DNA of 64,000 nucleotides from Haloechinothrix alba (GTDB lineage Bacteria > Actinomycetota > Actinomycetes > Mycobacteriales > Pseudonocardiaceae): positions 1-64,000 of the forward strand of contig NZ_FZNW01000016.1 in assembly GCF_900188115.1 (NCBI RefSeq), in the 5' to 3' direction. A program made the position numbers and the translations under genes. Below, piece after piece: positions 15,637 to 24,801 of the stretch (positions within the stretch are counted from its first letter, which is position 1; each line of letters begins with the position of its first letter). Under the pieces are notes generated by a model. It was not told the DNA's origin. It worked only from the letters and a program-made list of their open reading frames with translations, and ran no database searches.

Positions 15637-17459
15637 TGTCCACCCAGCTGCTCCGGTTGGCGACCGCCGGAAGCGTCGACGACGGCAAGTCCACCCTGAT
15701 CGGCAGGCTGCTGCACGACTCGAAAGCCGTCTTCACCGACCAGCTCGCCGCGGTGGCTCGCACCAGCGCCGAACGCGGCGCCGATCAACCCGACCTCGCG
15801 CTGCTGACCGACGGGTTGCGGGCAGAGCGCGAGCAGGGCATCACCATCGACGTCGCGTACCGCTACTTCGCTACACCCAAGCGCAAGTTCATCATCGCCG
15901 ACACACCCGGGCACGTCCAGCACACCCGCAACATGGTCACCGGAGCGTCCACAGCGGACCTCGCGCTCGTGCTCGTCGACGCGCGCAACGGCGTGCTCGA
16001 GCAATCCAAGCGGCACGCCTCCATCGCCAGCCTGCTCGGCATACCGCACCTGGTGGTGTGCGTGAACAAGATGGACCTCGTCGGCTTCTCGGAGGAACGC
16101 TTCGCCGAGATCCGCGAGGACTTCCGCCGCTTCGCGATGAAGCTGGACGTCCACGACCTGAGCTTCGTGCCGATCTCGGCACTGCACGGGGACAACATCG
16201 TGCACCGCAGCACCGAGATGCCCTGGTACGAGGGAACGTCGCTGCTGCACCAGCTGGAGGAGGTGCACATCGCCTCCGACCGCAACCTGATCGACGCGCG
16301 GCTCCCCGTCCAGTACGTGATCCGCGCTGCGGACTTCCGCGGCTACGCCGGAACGATGGCGGGCGGCACTCTCCGCCCCGGCGACGAGGTCGCGGTTCTC
16401 CCGTCGGGCTTCACGTCCACGGTGCGGTCGGTTCGCGGCCCGGGCAACGTCGCACTCGACGAGGCGTTCGCCCCACAGGCCGTCACCGTCCAGCTCGACG
16501 ACGACATCGACGTCAGCAGGGGCGACCTGATCTGCCGCCCGGGGAACCGGCCCCACGTCGCCTCGGACGTCGACGCCATGGTCTGCTGGCTGACCGAGCA
16601 GTCCGAGCTCACGCCGGGCAGCCGCTACGCCCTCCAGCACACCACCCGGTCCACGCGGGCCACCGTCGGGCAGCTCGACTACCGCCTCGACATCGACTCG
16701 CTGCATCGTGACAAGACCGCGGAAGGGCTGGCGCTCAACGAGATCGGCCGCATCCGGATGCGCACGCAGCACCCGCTGCTGTTCGACCCGTACCGCCGCA
16801 ACCGCGACACCGGCAGCTTCATCCTCGTCGACGAGGCCACGGACAACACGGTCGCGGCAGGCATGATCACCGGCCCGGCCGTGACCGGCTCCGACGTGGT
16901 GTGGCACTCGCCCACCGTCACCCGCGAGCAGCGTGCCACCACAGGCATGACCGTGTGGCTGACGGGGCTGTCCGGCTCCGGCAAGTCCGCGGTGGCGGCG
17001 GAGCTGGAACGCAGGCTGGTCGCATCAGGGCGGCCCGCCTACGTACTGGACGGGGACAACCTGCGGCACGGGCTCAACGCGGGGCTGGGCTTCACCGCCG
17101 CCGACAGGGCCGAGAACGTCCGCAGGGCGGGCGAGGTCGCCCGGCTGTTCGCCGACGCGGGCGTCGTCGCCGTGGTCTCGCTGATCAGCCCCTACCGCGA
17201 GGATCGTGACCGGGTGCGTGCCGCGCACGTCGCCGACGGCCTGCCCTTCGTCGAGATCTTCGTGGACACCCCCTTGGAGACCTGTGCCGAGCGCGACCCG
17301 AAGGGGATGTACGCGAAGGCGCGCGCGGGCGAGATCACCGGTTTCACCGGGATCGACGACCCGTACGAGGCACCCCGCACCCCGGATCTCGTGCTACGCC
17401 CCGAGGACGGCGACGCGGCCACTCAGGCCGCCATCCTTCTCGAGTACCTGCAACGATGA
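15636..17459 (+). CDS. cysN: Bifunctional CysN-CysC: sulfate adenylyltransferase GTPase subunit fused to APS kinase
   Basis: A 607-residue fusion that completes PAPS synthesis. The N-terminal EF-Tu-like GTPase (about 1-420) has GSVDDGKSTLIGRLL (P-loop), DTPGHVQH and NKMD. The C-terminal APS kinase (about 435-607) has its own P-loop GLSGSGKSAVA, then DGDNLRHGLN and the FVDTPLETCAERDPKGMYAKAR lid. It phosphorylates APS to PAPS. The fused form is common in actinobacteria (CysNC). It is translationally coupled to cysD by a 1-bp overlap and to cysQ by a 4-bp overlap (ATGA). PAPS may feed sulfate reduction or the sulfotransferase gene nearby. No cysH is visible here. Confidence 0.95.
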   Translation: MSTQLLRLATAGSVDDGKSTLIGRLLHDSKAVFTDQLAAVARTSAERGADQPDLALLTDGLRAEREQGITIDVAYRYFATPKRKFIIADTPGHVQHTRNMVTGASTADLALVLVDARNGVLEQSKRHASIASLLGIPHLVVCVNKMDLVGFSEERFAEIREDFRRFAMKLDVHDLSFVPISALHGDNIVHRSTEMPWYEGTSLLHQLEEVHIASDRNLIDARLPVQYVIRAADFRGYAGTMAGGTLRPGDEVAVLPSGFTSTVRSVRGPGNVALDEAFAPQAVTVQLDDDIDVSRGDLICRPGNRPHVASDVDAMVCWLTEQSELTPGSRYALQHTTRSTRATVGQLDYRLDIDSLHRDKTAEGLALNEIGRIRMRTQHPLLFDPYRRNRDTGSFILVDEATDNTVAAGMITGPAVTGSDVVWHSPTVTREQRATTGMTVWLTGLSGSGKSAVAAELERRLVASGRPAYVLDGDNLRHGLNAGLGFTAADRAENVRRAGEVARLFADAGVVAVVSLISPYREDRDRVRAAHVADGLPFVEIFVDTPLETCAERDPKGMYAKARAGEITGFTGIDDPYEAPRTPDLVLRPEDGDAATQAAILLEYLQR

Positions 17460-18193
17460 ACTCCGATATCGGACTGGCCGCCGACCTGGCCGAGCGCACC
17501 GGGACGCTGCTTCGCGAACTGCGCGAACGCACCGCCGGCGAACTCGGCGCGCGCGGGGACGCGAGCGCCAATGCCTTCCTGCTCGACCAGCTCGCACGGT
17601 CCCGCCCGGCCGACGCGGTGCTGTCCGAGGAGTCCGCAGACGACCCGGCACGTCTCGGGGCCGACAGGGTGTGGATCATCGACCCGCTCGACGGCACGAG
17701 AGAGTACGCCCAGCCGCACCGCACGGACTGGGCCGTGCACGTCGCGTTGTGGCAGCGCGGCCGGGAGATCACCGCAGCCGCTGTGGCCGTCCCCGCCCTC
17801 GACGTGGTGTACAGCAGCGGCGACAGCCTCCACAGGAGCACGGCAGCGTCCGGACCCGAATCGCCACGGATCGCGGTGAGCGCGTCCCGGCCACCTGCCT
17901 GTGCCGAGTCCCTTGCTGCCGACCTGGGCGCCACGCTCGTGCCGATGGGTTCGGCGGGCGCGAAGACGGCTGCCGTGCTGCGCGGCGACGTCGACGCGTT
18001 CGTACACGCAGGCGGCCAGTACGAATGGGACTCGGCGGCCCCTGCGGGTGTCGCCGCGCACGCCGGGCTACACGCTTCCCGGATCGACGGCGGCACGCTG
18101 CGCTACAACCGGCCCGACCCGTACTTGCCGGACGTGCTCATCTGCCGACCCGAGCTGGCCGGACCGATCCTGGCGAGTATCCGGCGCGGGTAA
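17456..18193 (+). CDS. cysQ: 3'(2'),5'-bisphosphate nucleotidase CysQ
   Basis: A 245-residue Mg-dependent phosphatase of the inositol-monophosphatase fold that converts PAP to AMP. It relieves product inhibition of PAPS-using enzymes. Metal-binding motifs are present: VLSEES (about 56-61), WIIDPLDGTREYA (about 72-84) and the C-terminal EWDSAAPAGVA. It overlaps the CysNC stop by 4 bp, so PAPS manufacture and PAP disposal are one unit. It is a little shorter than E. coli CysQ, but complete. Confidence 0.9.
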   Translation: MNSDIGLAADLAERTGTLLRELRERTAGELGARGDASANAFLLDQLARSRPADAVLSEESADDPARLGADRVWIIDPLDGTREYAQPHRTDWAVHVALWQRGREITAAAVAVPALDVVYSSGDSLHRSTAASGPESPRIAVSASRPPACAESLAADLGATLVPMGSAGAKTAAVLRGDVDAFVHAGGQYEWDSAAPAGVAAHAGLHASRIDGGTLRYNRPDPYLPDVLICRPELAGPILASIRRG

Positions 18194-18245
18194 CCGGCCT
18201 GCCGGTGCGCGGCCGCGACCGGTATCCCCGCCCTCGGCCGGGCCC

Positions 18246-18743
18246 TCAGTAGCCGGAGCCGCCCTCGGGCATCTGCTGGATGGCGTTGCCACCGGGGTCG
18301 ACAACCCACCAGGCGTCGTTGACGCCCTGACCATTCAGGTCGCCGGACTCGGCGTCCTCCGCGTAGTAGTACAGCGGCCAGTCGTTGTAGGTCGCCTGCA
18401 CCGTCCCGTCCGGGCGCTCGATCGTGTCGAGGAGTTCGGCATCGACACCATCGCCCGCCGCGGCCTCGCCCTCGAGGGTCGGCCACGCCTGCAGGCAGTC
18501 GTCCTCGCACGCGCTCGTGCCCGGCGAGTCCTCGGTGAACAGGTACAGCGTGTTGCCCTGGCCATCAGTAAGGATCGTGCCGACCTCGGAGTCGGATGTG
18601 GCGACGGTGGCTTCCGCCGACTCCGTGCCCTCCTGCTGGGGCCCCGGGTCGGTGCCGTTGCCGTCCTCACCACACGCGCCGAGTGCTGCGGTCAGTGCTG
18701 CCGCGGACAGCACACCCACGACGCCGTTCCTCCAGCGGTTCAT
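18246..18743 (-). CDS. Secreted-repeat lipoprotein
   Basis: A 165-residue lipoprotein. The signal peptide MNRWRNGVVGVLSAAALTAALGAC ends in a lipobox with Cys 24. After an acidic Thr/Gln linker come two 'secreted repeat of unknown function' units: GTILTDGQGNTLYLFTEDSPG with CEDDCLQAWPTL, and NDWPLYYYAEDAESGDLNGQGVNDAWWVV. Related proteins are reported at actinobacterial and other cell surfaces; no activity is established. GGAGG precedes the ATG at 18743 by six bases. The longer upstream frame is not protein-like. Confidence 0.82.
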   Translation of the reverse strand: MNRWRNGVVGVLSAAALTAALGACGEDGNGTDPGPQQEGTESAEATVATSDSEVGTILTDGQGNTLYLFTEDSPGTSACEDDCLQAWPTLEGEAAAGDGVDAELLDTIERPDGTVQATYNDWPLYYYAEDAESGDLNGQGVNDAWWVVDPGGNAIQQMPEGGSGY

Positions 18744-18909
18744 GATCGTCCTCCATGCGATGCGGAGCATGCGGGTGGTTGGCGGAGACGGATGCCGTGC
18801 GCGAGTACCGGAGGTCGTGGGCGCACCCACCCGAACTCACCCAACGACGGTAGAACCGCGACGGGATCCGGGCAACTCGGACGAGCACGCAGCGATCGGA
18901 CCGGCGCCG

Positions 18910-21651
18910 CTACCCGTCGCCGATCCCGTAACGCGCTGCCGCGCGAGCCCGCGCCCCGTGTTCGAGGTCCCCCGCCTGCTCCAGCATGCCGAGCACCGCC
19001 AGCGTGATCGACTCGGCGTCGATACGGAAGTGCCTGCGCAGCGCCCCTCGCGTGTCGGAGAGACCGTACCCGTCCGTGCCGAGAGAGGTATAGCTGTTCG
19101 GCACCCACGGAGCGATCTGGTCGGGTACGGCCCGCATGAAGTCGCTGACGGCGACCACCGGCCCCTGCTCGTCCCCCAGGGCGCTGGTGACGTACGGGAC
19201 GCGCCGCTGGGCACTGCCGCTTCGATGGTTCCACTCCTCGCAGTCGACGGCGTCCCGGCGGAGCTCGTTCCAGGAGGTCACCGACCACACGTCGGCGGCG
19301 ACGCCGCAGTCGTCCGCCAACAGCCGCTGCGCCCGCAACGCCACCGGCATCGCCACCCCGGAAGCCAGCACGTGTGCCCGCGGGCGTTCCCCGGAACCGT
19401 TGCCCTCACCCGGGTCCGCCTGCTGGTACCGGTACATCCCGCGCAGGATGCGACGCTCCAGCTGCCCGTCGTCACTCTCCGGTTCGGGCGGTTGCCGGTA
19501 CGGTTCATTGTAGACGGTCAGGTAGTAGTAGATGTCCTCTCCGTGCGGATGGTTCTCCGTCGAGCCGTACATCCGGGACAGGCCGTCACGCACGATGCAG
19601 GAGAGCTCGTAGCCCCACGCGGGGTCGTAGTGCACGCACGCCGGGTGCGCGGCGGCAAGCAACGGTGAGTGCCCGTCCTGGTGCTGCAGGCCTTCACCGT
19701 TGAGCGTTGTGCGCCCCGCCGTGGCCCCGACCAGGAAACCACGCCCGAGCTGGTCACCCATCGCCCACATGAAGTCGCCCGTGCGCTGGAACCCGAACAT
19801 CGAGTAGAAGATGTACACGGGAATCATCGGCTCACCGTGCGTGGCATACGACGTACCTGCCGCGATCGCCGAGCCCATCCCGCCTGCCTCGCTGATGCCC
19901 TCGTGCAGCACCTGCCCGCTGCCGGACTCCTGCCAGGACAACAGCATGTCGGCGTCGACGCCGTGGTAGGTCATACCCTGCGGCGAGTAGATCCCGCCTT
20001 TCGGGAACAGCGAGTCCATCCCGAAGGTGCGTGCCTCGTCGGGGATGATCGGCACGAACCGGTAGCCGATACCCTCGTCGTTCATCAGCTCCTGCAGCTG
20101 CCGCACGAACGCCATGGTGGTGGCCACGGCTCCGGTACCGGAACCGCTCCGGAGCTTCGCGTAGGCGTCATCGCCCGGCAGCGTCAGCGGCTTCGGCCGC
20201 ACGACCCGCCTGGGAAGGTAGCCACCCAGCTCGTTGCGGCGTTGCCGCAGGTACTGCATCTCCTCGGAATCCTCGCCCGGGTGGTAGTACGGCGGCAGGT
20301 CCTGCTCCAGTGCCGCATCGGAGATCGGCAGGTACAGGCGGTCGCGGAAGGTCTTGAGCTCGTCCTCGGTGAGCTTTTTCATCTGGTGGGTGGCGTTGCG
20401 GGCCTCGAAGTCGGGGCCGAGCGTCCACCCCTTGATCGTGTGCGCCAGGATCACGGTTGGCTGGCCGGTGTGCTCGCGGGCCGCGTGGAACGCCGCGTAC
20501 ACCTTGCGGTAGTCGTGCCCGCCGCGTGACAGGCGCTGCAGCTGCTCGTCGGTGAGCCCCTCGGCCATCCGGCGCAACCGAGCGTCGTCGCCGAAGAAGT
20601 GCTCGCGGATGTAGGCGCCCGAGGCGATCGAGTACGTCTGGAACTGGCCGTCCGGCGTCGAGTTCATCCTGTCGACCAGCACGCCGTCGGAGTCCTGCGC
20701 CAGCAGGGCGTCCCACTCGCGGCCCCAGACCACCTTGATGACGCGCCAACCGGCACCGCGGAACAGCGACTCCAGCTCTTGGATGATCTTTCCGTTGCCC
20801 CGCACCGGACCGTCGAGCTGCTGCAGGTTGCAATTGACCACGAACGTCAGGTTGTCCAACCCTTCCCGGGCGGCCACCTCGATCTGCCCCGTGGACTCCG
20901 GCTCGGCCATCTCCCCGTCGCCGAGGAAAGCCCACACGTGCGAGCCGTCGGTATCCTTCACTCCGCGGTCGCGCAGGTAGCGGTTGAACCGCGCCTGGTA
21001 GATCGCGTTGAGCGGGCTCACCCCCATGGTCACGGTGGGAAACTCCCAGAAGTCCGGCATCAGCCGCGGGTGCGGGTACGACGGCAGCCCACCACCGGGC
21101 CGGGACAGCTCCTGGCGGAAGCCGTCGAGCCGTTCCTCGGTCAGGCGGCCCTCCAGGAACGCCCGCGCGTAGATGCCCGGTGAGGCATGCCCCTGCACGA
21201 AGACCTGGTCGCCTGGGCCATCGCCGTCCTTACCCCGGAAGAAGTGGTTGAAGCCGACCTCGTAGAGGCTGGCCGCCGAGGCGTAGGTGGCGATGTGACC
21301 ACCGACTCCCACCTCGGGCCGGTTGGCGCGGGCGACCATGATCGCCGCGTTCCACCGGATGAAGGCCCGGATGCGGCGTTCGACGTGCTCGTCCCCGGGA
21401 AAGCTCGGTTCCGCGGCGGCCGGGATGGTGTTGACGTAGTCGGTGCGGCGCAGCTCGGGCACCCCGACCCGGTGCGTCCGCGCCCGCTCGAGGAGGGTCT
21501 GCATGATGTAGCGAGCGCGGGTACTGCCCTGCGACGCGACGACGCCGTCGAGGGCCTCCACCCACTCCCGCGTCTCCTCGGAGTCGGTATCCGGCAGGTG
21601 ACCGGGCAACCCGTCGCTGGTTCTCCAGGATGCGTGCCGTCCGGGCGTCAC
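18910..21651 (-). CDS. aceE: Pyruvate dehydrogenase E1 component, homodimeric type
   Basis: A 913-residue thiamine-diphosphate enzyme that decarboxylates pyruvate and acetylates the lipoyl domain of E2. The ThDP/Mg motif [32 protein letters not shown] lies in the first third. [41 protein letters not shown] and, in the second half, [23 protein letters not shown] and [15 protein letters not shown] are typical of AceE. Length fits. GTG at 21651 is preferred because GGAGG lies seven bases upstream; the open frame continues further without support. E2 and E3 genes are elsewhere, as in other actinobacteria. Confidence 0.96.
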   Translation of the reverse strand: MTPGRHASWRTSDGLPGHLPDTDSEETREWVEALDGVVASQGSTRARYIMQTLLERARTHRVGVPELRRTDYVNTIPAAAEPSFPGDEHVERRIRAFIRWNAAIMVARANRPEVGVGGHIATYASAASLYEVGFNHFFRGKDGDGPGDQVFVQGHASPGIYARAFLEGRLTEERLDGFRQELSRPGGGLPSYPHPRLMPDFWEFPTVTMGVSPLNAIYQARFNRYLRDRGVKDTDGSHVWAFLGDGEMAEPESTGQIEVAAREGLDNLTFVVNCNLQQLDGPVRGNGKIIQELESLFRGAGWRVIKVVWGREWDALLAQDSDGVLVDRMNSTPDGQFQTYSIASGAYIREHFFGDDARLRRMAEGLTDEQLQRLSRGGHDYRKVYAAFHAAREHTGQPTVILAHTIKGWTLGPDFEARNATHQMKKLTEDELKTFRDRLYLPISDAALEQDLPPYYHPGEDSEEMQYLRQRRNELGGYLPRRVVRPKPLTLPGDDAYAKLRSGSGTGAVATTMAFVRQLQELMNDEGIGYRFVPIIPDEARTFGMDSLFPKGGIYSPQGMTYHGVDADMLLSWQESGSGQVLHEGISEAGGMGSAIAAGTSYATHGEPMIPVYIFYSMFGFQRTGDFMWAMGDQLGRGFLVGATAGRTTLNGEGLQHQDGHSPLLAAAHPACVHYDPAWGYELSCIVRDGLSRMYGSTENHPHGEDIYYYLTVYNEPYRQPPEPESDDGQLERRILRGMYRYQQADPGEGNGSGERPRAHVLASGVAMPVALRAQRLLADDCGVAADVWSVTSWNELRRDAVDCEEWNHRSGSAQRRVPYVTSALGDEQGPVVAVSDFMRAVPDQIAPWVPNSYTSLGTDGYGLSDTRGALRRHFRIDAESITLAVLGMLEQAGDLEHGARARAAARYGIGDG

Positions 21652-21806
21652 GTGCGTACCTCCACTCGCCGAGGTCGGTCTCTCCCCGAGAACTACCCTG
21701 CACGTCACTCTGTTGAACGTCGCCGTGCGCCGATGGCCGCCACGCGTACGGGTTCGCGGCACAATCGGGGACGCAGCCCCCGTCGACGACACAGGTGGAG
21801 CCATCA

Positions 21807-22316
21807 ATGACCAGCGCAGACCTGCTCACCGACGCGTTCGGCCGGATCCGGGAGGCCGTGCACGACGCCGTTGGTGACCTACCCGCCGGGACGCTGAACA
21901 CGCGTATCGACAGCGAGGCCAACTCGATCACCTGGCTGGTGTGGCACCTGACCCGCGTGCAGGACGACCACATCGCCGACGCCGCCGGGACCGAGCAGGT
22001 GTGGACCGCGTACGGGTGGTCGCACCGGTTCGGCCTGGCGCTACCGGACGAGTCCATCGGCTACGGGCACACCAGCGAGGACGCGGCCGCCGTGCGGGTG
22101 GACTCGCCGGAGCTGCTCACCGACTACCACGACGCGGTGCACGATCAGACCGTCGCGTTCGTCGCCGGGCTCGGCGATGCCGACCTGGCGCAGGTCATCG
22201 ACGAAGGCTGGGACCCCCCTGTCACGCTCGGGGTGCGGCTGATCAGCGTGATCGGCGACGACCTGCAGCACGCGGGCCAGGCCGCCTTCCTGAGGGGCCT
22301 GCTGTTACGGCGGTAG
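21807..22316 (+). CDS. DinB-superfamily (DUF664) protein, probable mycothiol-dependent transferase
   Basis: A 169-residue four-helix DinB/YfiT-like protein. Metal-site landmarks are the first His in [18 protein letters not shown] (about 45-62) and a C-terminal [19 protein letters not shown]. In this subgroup the usual last HxxxH is spaced slightly differently. Actinobacterial relatives are thiol-S-transferases using mycothiol (family knowledge), and mycothione reductase occurs 3 kb away. Start at ATG 21807 has GGTGGAG six bases upstream. It is divergent from aceE. Confidence 0.75.
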   Translation: MTSADLLTDAFGRIREAVHDAVGDLPAGTLNTRIDSEANSITWLVWHLTRVQDDHIADAAGTEQVWTAYGWSHRFGLALPDESIGYGHTSEDAAAVRVDSPELLTDYHDAVHDQTVAFVAGLGDADLAQVIDEGWDPPVTLGVRLISVIGDDLQHAGQAAFLRGLLLRR

Positions 22317-22394
22317 GCCCCGCGCGCCGCGGTGGTGTTGTGAGCCGATCGAGCGGGTAACCGGTACGTACGGACCGGTGAGGGAGGTACCGCC

Positions 22395-22553
22395 ATGAGT
22401 CACGAGCCGAGGACCACCGGCGAATGGGCAGGTGAGGCCTCGATGCACGACGTCGAGGACGAGCGCACCGCCGACATCGGCGCAGACCTCGAGGAGTCCG
22501 GCTCCGGCGACACCGCCGAGGACGGGGAGCGCTACGTCGAACCTCCCGACTGA
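22395..22553 (+). CDS. Small acidic hypothetical protein (52 aa)
   Basis: MSHEPRTTGEWAGEASMHDV begins a 52-residue, strongly acidic, probably unstructured protein that ends ERYVEPPD. The evidence for translation is a strong ribosome site, AGGGAGGT, six bases before the ATG. No domain recognised. It stands between a DinB-type gene and another very small gene on the same strand. Confidence 0.55.
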   Translation: MSHEPRTTGEWAGEASMHDVEDERTADIGADLEESGSGDTAEDGERYVEPPD

Positions 22554-22663
22554 GCACCGGCAGGTAGGCGGCACGTACGTGACACGCGCTCCCGTCCTGT
22601 GCGGCGCGGAAGGGCGGTCGCGACGCGAGCCGGTTCGGCGCGGCCGGTGCAGCGAGGGCAGAG

Positions 22664-22837
22664 ATGAGGACATACCAGAACCCGCGAGAACTCGACCAGA
22701 AAACACTCGCCGAGCGGGCACACGAGGTCGGCATCGACAACACCGCGCACCTCAACCCCCAGGAGCTCGCCGAGGCGGTTCGCCAGCAGGAGGTCGACGA
22801 GCAGGACGGCGCTGAGCGTCCGCTGAGCACGACCTGA
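22664..22837 (+). CDS. Small protein with Rho-N/SAP-like helix pattern (57 aa)
   Basis: A 57-residue protein starting MRTYQNPRELDQKTLAERAH. The segment LDQKTLAERAHEVGIDNTAHLNPQELAEAVRQQE fits the helix-turn-helix spacing of Rho-termination-factor N-terminal/SAP-like domains, which bind nucleic acid. GAGGG precedes the ATG. A short GC-rich hairpin (CCCGG...CCGGG) follows the stop and may end transcription. Function is not known. Confidence 0.5.
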   Translation: MRTYQNPRELDQKTLAERAHEVGIDNTAHLNPQELAEAVRQQEVDEQDGAERPLSTT

Positions 22838-22914
22838 CCCGGTAGCCTGCCGGGGATGGCCGAGGCAACCACGGCACGTGAGGATCGTGTCCTACGACAG
22901 CTCAGGAACGCCCG

Positions 22915-24087
22915 ATGCGCGTCGCGGTGATCGGCGCCGGAGTCGTCGGCGCGGCCGTTGCCAGGGGTCTGGCCGTGCGGGGCGCGACGGTGACCGTCCT
23001 CGAGCAGCGGCATCCGGGCGACGGGACGTCCGGCACGTCGTTCGCGTGGCTCAACTCACACGAGAAACACCCCGAGGTCTATCACCGGCTCAATGCCGAG
23101 GGGTGCCTCGAGCACGAACGGCTCGCTGCCGACGTCCCTGGCGGAGCACCGTGGTACTTCCCTACCGGCAACCTCGAGTGGGCGGGCGAGCCCGACGGCC
23201 GTGCCACACTCGAGCGGCGGGTCACACGGCTCGACCGGCTGGGTTACCCGTGTCGCTGGGTCGCTCCCGGCGAGGTGCACAGCCTCGAACCCGATGTGCG
23301 CGTGCCGGAGGAAGCCGAGCGGGTCGCCTACTTCCCCGGCGAGGGACACGTCTTGCCCGCGGTGCTGCTGGCCCACCTGCTCGGCCAGGCCCGCGAGCAC
23401 GGTGCACGGTTGCTCTGTCCGGCCACGGTCACCGCAGTGGCACCGCACCAGCGGGGAGTCGATGTGCGTCTCGACGGCGGCGAGAGCCACCGCTTCGACA
23501 AGGTCATCAGCTGTGCGGGCCGCTGGACCGAGGCGCTTGCGGCCACCGCGAGCTGCACCGTGCCCATGGTCGATACCACCCAGCAGGGTGGGGCACATCT
23601 GGGGCTGCTCGCCTACACACGCCCCCTACCGGCGCGGCTGTCTCGCGTGCTGACCACCCCACGGCTCAACGTCCGCCCGGACGGCGGCGGACGCCTCGTC
23701 ATGCAGGGACCCGACCTGGACGCCGGCGCCGAGCAGGCAACGTCAGGAAGCTCCACGGCCCGAGCCGCGGACAGCCTGATCCAGCGGCTCGGCGAGGTCC
23801 TCACCGGTGGCGAGTTCGCCACGATCGAAGCGCTCCGCGTAGGGCGGCGGGCGTTGCCCGCCGACGGGCTCACGGTCGCAGGCTTCGCCGACGGTCGGAC
23901 ACGGCGTTTCTACGTCATCGCCACCCACAGCGGAATCACACTGGCGCCGCTGCTGGCACGCCTGGCCGCGGGTGAGGTGCTCGACGAGCAGACATCACCG
24001 CTGCTCGCGAGTTTCCGGCCGGACCGCTTCGGCCAGGCCTCCGGCACGGGACCGGGGACACCCGCCCCACAGCCCGGCGAGCAGTAG
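22915..24087 (+). CDS. FAD-dependent oxidoreductase, D-amino-acid-oxidase (DAO) family
   Basis: A 390-residue flavoprotein. The N-terminal Rossmann motif is MRVAVIGAGVVGAAVARGLAVRG (GxGxxG at about 8-13), followed by VTVLEQRHPGDGTSGTSFAWLN, the DAO second FAD contact. A late GLTVAGFADGRTRRFYVIATHSGITLAPLLARL contributes the C-terminal FAD site. It would oxidise an amine or amino acid with O2 or another acceptor. The substrate is unknown. Alone in its operon; AGGAAC lies a few bases before the ATG. Confidence 0.88.
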   Translation: MRVAVIGAGVVGAAVARGLAVRGATVTVLEQRHPGDGTSGTSFAWLNSHEKHPEVYHRLNAEGCLEHERLAADVPGGAPWYFPTGNLEWAGEPDGRATLERRVTRLDRLGYPCRWVAPGEVHSLEPDVRVPEEAERVAYFPGEGHVLPAVLLAHLLGQAREHGARLLCPATVTAVAPHQRGVDVRLDGGESHRFDKVISCAGRWTEALAATASCTVPMVDTTQQGGAHLGLLAYTRPLPARLSRVLTTPRLNVRPDGGGRLVMQGPDLDAGAEQATSGSSTARAADSLIQRLGEVLTGGEFATIEALRVGRRALPADGLTVAGFADGRTRRFYVIATHSGITLAPLLARLAAGEVLDEQTSPLLASFRPDRFGQASGTGPGTPAPQPGEQ

Positions 24088-24137
24088 GGCCGTCCGGCCG
24101 CCGCCCGCGCTGCGACCGGCCCGGCCCGTGCTCCTCC

Positions 24138-24165
24138 TGGACATACCGAACGGGTGTTCTATACT
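24138..24165 (+). promoter_or_regulatory. Sigma-A-type promoter before the coiled-coil protein gene
   Basis: TGGACA at 24138-24143 (5 of 6 matches to TTGACA) is followed by a 16-bp spacer and a perfect TATACT at 24160-24165. Transcription would begin near 24172, about 40 bases before the ATG at 24211. This is the clearest vegetative promoter I can see in the window. Confidence 0.55.
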
Positions 24166-24210
24166 CTGGCGCGGCCAACGTACCCATCAGGCGAGGAGAC
24201 GACACCCACT

Positions 24211-24645
24211 ATGACCGTGGATCCCGACACCCAGCAGCAGGGCGACACCGCGTCCGAAGCGGCCGCCACCACCCCGGAGCCCGGCGCGTCCGGGGATGCG
24301 TCCGGCGAGGCAGGCGGCAACGGTGAGCAGGCGGCCCCCAAGCGCGGTCGCCAGAAGGGCACCACGGCGAAGAAGACCCGAACCGTGCAGCTCACCCTGA
24401 CCGTCACGGGAACGGCGGACGGCACGTGGCAGGCCGAGCTCAAGCACGGCAGTACCTGGGTGGCCAGGGGCGTCGACGTGTCCGCGGCAGCAGTCTCGCG
24501 CGCGGCAAACGAGCTGCACGACGAGCTGTCCGGCCCGATCGACGAGGTGATCACCGCCGCCCGCGAGCAGCAGCAGGCGAAGGTGGCCGAGCTGGAAGCG
24601 GAGCTGGAGCAGGCCAAGAAGGCACTGGCCGAACTGGACACCTGA
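24211..24645 (+). CDS. Conserved actinobacterial protein, possibly DUF6319 type
   Basis: A 144-residue cytoplasmic protein in three parts. First is a low-complexity Ala/Glu/Gly-rich start (1-45) ending in the basic stretch PKRGRQKGTTAKKTRTVQ. Next is a small beta-rich core, LTLTVTGTADGTWQAELKHG, then ARGVDVSAAAVSRAANELH. Last is a C-terminal coiled coil, REQQQAKVAELEAELEQAKK. I associate this pattern with DUF6319 from memory. The basic patch suggests nucleic-acid contact, but that is inference. A good promoter precedes it and a GC-rich hairpin follows. Confidence 0.7.
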   Translation: MTVDPDTQQQGDTASEAAATTPEPGASGDASGEAGGNGEQAAPKRGRQKGTTAKKTRTVQLTLTVTGTADGTWQAELKHGSTWVARGVDVSAAAVSRAANELHDELSGPIDEVITAAREQQQAKVAELEAELEQAKKALAELDT

Positions 24646-24662
24646 GCCGGTCCGGGCTGCCT

Positions 24663-24687
24663 CCCCGGCGGCACCCCGCCGCCGGGG
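24663..24687 (+). terminator. GC-rich hairpin after the coiled-coil protein gene
   Basis: CCCCGGCGG (24663-24671) pairs perfectly with CCGCCGGGG (24679-24687) across a 7-base loop, 18 bp after the stop codon. No U-tract follows, as is common for actinobacterial terminators. Confidence 0.5.
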
Positions 24688-24801
24688 TGATGACACCGGC
24701 GTACGGAACCGGTGGGTCCCGGCGCACGCGGCGGCCCGGCACCGTCGGGGCGCGTGCAGCACCGCAGGAATGCGCGACGCCCGCACGGAGTTGACGACAC
24801 T

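Noticed and set aside
21652-21807. Extension of aceE upstream to 21807
   Set aside because: No family similarity, and GGAGG lies seven bases before GTG 21651.
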